From: Sarcomyxa edulis | Lineage: Eukaryota > Basidiomycota > Agaricomycetes > Agaricales > Mycenaceae | Assembly (NCBI GenBank): GCA_009761415.1 | Contig: QUOL01000005.1 | Location: forward strand, 1,302,001-1,366,000 | DNA: 64,000 bases | Direction: 5' to 3' | In this document: in pieces, positions 60,244 to 64,000 of the stretch | Position numbering within the stretch: position 1 is the first letter of the stretch | How the letters are laid out: each line of letters begins with the position of its first letter | Translations under genes and position numbers: made by a program | Notes under the pieces: model-generated | Seen by the model: only the letters and a program-made list of their open reading frames with translations | Database searches by the model: none | Told to the model about the DNA's origin: nothing

Positions 60244-61241
60244 ATGTCGATGAACACTGAAGAGATTATAGATCCAAGTAGGTATGATGCCATCTCCTCA
60301 GCCTCTGAAATTAACACTCCCGTTGGTATAGATCACCCACTTCTGGAGGCAAATCGCTCAGCTATTGAGTCCGTAGAGCGTAAAACATTTCAATACGGCC
60401 AAACAGACAGACATCAAGTGAGCCTGCCCACATGAACCTGATAGACTTGTTTCTCATTCCGCAGCTTGACGTATACTACCCTCCATCTGGACCAGAGTCG
60501 AATACGAACCCACCTATTCTCGTCTTCTTCTACGGGGGTGGGTTCAGTCACGGAGCCCGCATCGACCCTCCACAAAATCTCGTGTACGCCAATGTAGGAG
60601 CCTTCTTCGCGTCAAGAGGTATTCTCACCATCATACCCGACTACCGTCTAACTCCATCTGTGCAATATCCTGGAGGCTCCGAAGACGTGCGAGACGCGCT
60701 TCTCTGGGTGGCCGAGCACATGACCCATACAAAGCCTAAAGAGGATGGCAAGGGCGAGGACACATCTACGCCGTTGTATATCTTAGGGCACTCTGCTGGT
60801 GGGGTCCACGTATGCGGATTCTTGCTCTCTCCTTCCTTATTATCAGCTCTACCGTCATGCGTACACATTCGAGGGGTTGCACTTATGGGAGTTCCATATG
60901 ATTTGACGTCGGTCAAGTCTGCCACACAGTACTATGGCAGTATCAAGAATATTCGGGACAATCACCCTCTGGCTTTACTCCGTCGTTGTGATTCTCATTA
61001 CATCGCGAACCTTCCACCTCTTCGAAACATCCTTGCTCGCAGCGAACCGAAAAGGATCTCGAGCTCCACTCGGACGTTTGTGGACCTCTTCAGACACAAA
61101 GGTGGTACTGTGGAGGAATTCATTCTGGAGGGCCACGATCATCTCAGCCCTCTTCTAGCATTAAGCACGGATGTATCTGCTGGAGAGCGATGGGGGCAGG
61201 ACGTTGTAGAATGGGTCCTTAGTAGCGGAGCCAATTGCTGA
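60244..61241 (+). CDS. Alpha/beta hydrolase fold-3 (HSL-type) esterase, 316 aa
   Basis: Exons 60244-60417 and 60465-61241 (47-nt intron). The oxyanion-hole motif reads FFYGGGFSHG, the nucleophile elbow ILGHSAGGVHVCGF (Ser about residue 168), and the catalytic His is in EGHDHLSPLLALS (about residue 282). SRGILTIIPDYRLTP and FPGG-like YPGGSEDVRDAL are typical of carboxylesterases of the hormone-sensitive-lipase group. No signal peptide, so it is probably cytosolic. It lies 220 nt downstream of the GMC gene on the same strand. Adjacent oxidase and esterase genes are common in fungal metabolic loci, but linkage here is only suggestive. Confidence 0.9.
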
Positions 61242-62711
61242 ACTAATTAGCATGATTGAATCCAACGCCTGAACCAATTACGAACAAATCCTTGGCAAAC
61301 AATCTGGTCAGTCATTTCGTTCCGAGCCTCCGACTTTGACCGCTTGAGCTTCATGTTCTTTTCCTCTAACTTTTCACTGTCGAACTGCACATGTTGGCAG
61401 TTATTCCCGAGCTTTCCTCTGATGTCCTCCCCTCCAACGCGGGAGTATGTTCTCATTCATGTCAATTGTTGACTCCGTCTTCGGTTGTCCTTTTGAATTT
61501 TCGGTGTTCTCTCGCTCCGAATCCAGGGCTACGGTTTGCGTCCCTATATTCCTACGCGACGTTGAATTCCCTTAGACGCGCGCGAATCAAGCCTATCAGG
61601 CTCAAGACGGCGTAAGACAGTCGGTGAGTGGTGGGCCCTCGTATCCAAAAAGTAATTGGGCTGACTCCCTCGATTTCAAGGGTATTAATCGCGATTTGCT
61701 GCTTTGAACACAATGAGTAGGAGCTCTTTCTGCGGATCTCAGCGCATTCGTTCCAGATCGGGGTCATCGGTCTCCATCAACCCATGAAGCTCAGCCCAAT
61801 CCTTCTGTGGTTGCATCAGGTTCTGAGCTTCAGACTTCTTGTCCTCGGAAGTCGGTCATGCGCATTTCTTGAACTTATGGGTACGAGCTCCTCATAAGGC
61901 CTCAGTACGGCTGGTAAGCTTTCTCTATCATGCATCCATCGACTTCTGATATTGCGCCATGTCGGATATTGCAACTCAGCGCTCAGCCTTGCATGTGGGG
62001 GGTTCAGCAGCTATGGCTTCCACGACGTGATTTGCACTCTCAAACGTACAGGCCAGCAAAGCGACATGGATAAAATGATGCCAGTGATGGGGCCACATTG
62101 CCTCCGGTACGGGAAGGTCACTTACTTGATGGGGTATCAGAACTGTACTACTTTTGCACTACATATCTACACCAACATTCCACCCTTCTTAACACCCTTG
62201 CTAGTATCTCCACTAGCCCTTGCTGCTCCCCTTGGAGCTAGAGCACACGAGAATGTATTCTGTTTGATGTCTCTGTTACGGAGGACTTCAAATTCGGAAG
62301 TTCTCGAAATAAACGTCGGCTACGCGCTTACCTTTTAGTCGCTGGCTAGCCTCATGTCCCCGAAGCGAGCTCCTTCTTTCTGCTTTCTTCCACTTGGACG
62401 ACCAGTATAGTGAGAGATTTGCCTTTCCTTGGTGTCGCTGTCAACCGTTGCGCACTCCCCCACCTAATAATTAGAAGTTATCCAGCTCCATCTCATTCGT
62501 CTTCTTCGTTCAGATCTGTACCTGGTGAGTCTTTCCAAGACTCTCTTATCGCAAAATTCACCTTGAATGATGGTCTGTTCAGCTTCCAACTGTCACTATA
62601 TTTTTACTGTTTCTCAAAGGATCTCACTGCATGCACCGGAAAGTTTTCGTTCAAAACCAGCGTCACTCTAAATTTCGATTTACTACCTACCCAGTCGTCT
62701 AATATCCAACT
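61242..62711. other. Intergenic, about 1.5 kb
   Basis: Contains open frames at 61952-62338 and 62410-62823 (plus) without family motifs. The latter runs as leader into the next gene. The stretch after 62450 is pyrimidine-rich, consistent with a promoter. Nothing else is seen. Confidence 0.4.
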
Positions 62712-64000
62712 ATGCTCATTCGCCTCATCCCACCAGTGCCAGAGCCGGCCATTCTCTTCTCTATATCATTCCCGAACCTCCCTGCTAGTGTCGAGCTTCC
62801 ATTCTCCTGGCGTTACCAGATAGATCGTCTCGCCGCCCACGACCTCGAGCTACCGGTCGACATTCATGCATTGGACAAGGCTGCTGGTATTCCGACTCTT
62901 ATCGATGAGGTCTCCTTCCATATCTCCTCTGCGACTGTCACTTGTCGCTTTCTAGATGGCTCGAGAGAGGAATGGCCTCTTCTAAGCACTGCATGTATGG
63001 CAGCGTTGCAACGCGTTATGGACGATGTCAACGAGTCTGGCTTAGTATCCGAAAGGGAACGCCGAAAGGATCAGGATCAGCCACGGATTGCTGAAGAGGC
63101 AGCACTGCCTGTTCCCGTTTCTACCCCCGTCAAAACCAGTAGACATAAGAAGCAGCGATCGTTGCTCATGACTCTCGTCGCGTACGTCTCAAGTGTTTAT
63201 CCCTTTGCATAATGTACATTTACATGAGCCATTTTCGTGATCTAGTTCTCTAGTTCCATCGTCTCCTCGTTGTTCATCTCCCCCGACACCCCCACCTCCA
63301 CCTCCTCCACCCAAAAAGGTACAGCCTCCCCCTCCTTCGTCCAGACTCACTTCTCGTGATCTTCGTCGACGCGCTCGCTCGACCCTAGTAGACACTTTCC
63401 GCTTACATGTCCTCACTGAGCTCTCCCGTCGCATCCCTCCAGGCAGCTACCATACCTGGATACTCCAAAGCATGCTACGACGCGCATCCGAACACATGTC
63501 TTACTTGGTATATCAGGCCGGTGGTCGTATACCCAACATCACCCATGCGTCATCACGGTCCCAAGTCGATCCCTCCACCCAGATACCTCCGTCCCCGTTC
63601 TATGACGAAGATGATGGCTCCGAGGACAGTACAGACACTGACGGATCCTCCCTTCACACACCCACATCTTCCACGTTCGGTCACGTCGCTCCTGCTACTA
63701 CCCCACCTCACGTTCATTTCCAGCAAGAACATGAGAAACATGAACACGTCGTCCATTTCCCTAATCCGCATCCAAATACAAACTCTTCTCGTCCATTACA
63801 GACTTTGTCTCCGGAACATCTAGCGGAATATACAGAATACTCTGCAATGGCTCATCGTCTTCGACAATCGCTCCTCTTAGCAAATGCAGAAACGACGAGC
63901 CGCGCCAACGAGATCAAGCAGGTCGAGGCTATCATCGAGATCAAGAGTCGCAGACGGGCATGGCTCAATAAGAGTCTATTCGGCGGTGTTCGGGGTAATA
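62712..64000 (+). CDS. Uncharacterised Pro/Ser-rich protein, N-terminal part (cut by right edge)
   Basis: Exons 62712-63181 and 63246 to the window end (intron 64 nt), giving 408 residues so far. The first ~100 residues look folded (PEPAILFSISFPNLP, ELPFSWRYQIDRLAAHDLEL, TVTCRFLDGSREEWPLLS). A polyproline run (about ten Pro around residue 170) is followed by DLRRRARSTLVDTFRLHVLT, an acidic Asp/Glu/Ser stretch, and a helical, Arg-rich region at the edge (EIKQVEAIIEIKSRRRAWLN). No family recognised and no signal peptide. The ATG at 62712 is the first in frame after an intron-free leader. Confidence 0.65.

Noticed and set aside
1..64000. Transposons, CRISPR arrays, prophage or bacterial-type operons
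   Set aside because: No terminal repeats, transposase or reverse transcriptase motifs, regularly spaced repeats or Shine-Dalgarno-led frames were found. The window is an ordinary euchromatic fungal region.

Overview
The window is eukaryotic and almost certainly from a mushroom-forming basidiomycete (Agaricomycete). Genes are dense on both strands and are broken by many introns, mostly 47-80 nt, with fungal donor, branch and acceptor sites. The gene families present are typical of Agaricomycetes: Clp1-like proteins, a velvet factor, fungal thaumatin-like proteins and a long Zn2Cys6 regulator. I built gene models by hand from reading frames, splice signals and remembered family consensus. For every complete spliced model the exon lengths add up to a whole number of codons. 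No database search was run, so family names rest on motifs I can see.

Layout. 1-14.3 kb: three Clp1-like paralogues (the first cut by the left edge), interleaved with a SAP-domain protein, an 865-aa membrane protein of unknown function and a 2OG-Fe(II) oxygenase. 15.3-26.7 kb, all minus strand: a velvet-domain factor, a secreted endonuclease/exonuclease/phosphatase-family protein, the U3/SSU-processome protein Sof1 (DCAF13), and a 1,035-aa Zn2Cys6 transcription factor with a Gln/His-rich tail. 27.9-42.6 kb: a cell-wall glucan block. It holds one thaumatin-like gene (TLP1), the catalytic beta-1,3-glucan synthase (FKS1 type), then three more thaumatin-like genes in tandem (TLP2-4). 42.9-52.4 kb: the DEAD-box helicase Dbp4, a conserved basidiomycete protein of unknown role, a MYND zinc-finger protein with an exon-1-only duplicate beside it, a BAH-PHD chromatin protein, and a TB2/DP1/HVA22 (REEP/Yop1) membrane-shaping protein transcribed divergently from it. 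52.7 kb: a U6 snRNA gene. 54.3-64 kb: a CLN3/battenin lysosomal membrane protein, a GMC oxidoreductase, an alpha/beta hydrolase, and a gene of unknown function cut by the right edge.

How they may work together. FKS1 makes beta-1,3-glucan. Fungal thaumatin-like proteins are known to bind, and in some cases cleave, beta-1,3-glucan. The 27.9-42.6 kb block therefore looks like a linked synthesis-and-remodelling module; this is inference from position and family. Sof1, Dbp4 and U6 are housekeeping RNA-processing genes. The GMC oxidoreductase and alpha/beta hydrolase are adjacent and co-oriented.

The most unusual observations concern gene structure: a 2-nt exon and a GA-AG intron in the GMC gene, recurrent GC-AG introns in the tandem thaumatin-like genes, a TLP1 splice donor that overlaps its stop codon and would switch the protein between free and membrane-anchored forms, and 6- to 16-nt exons in several genes.
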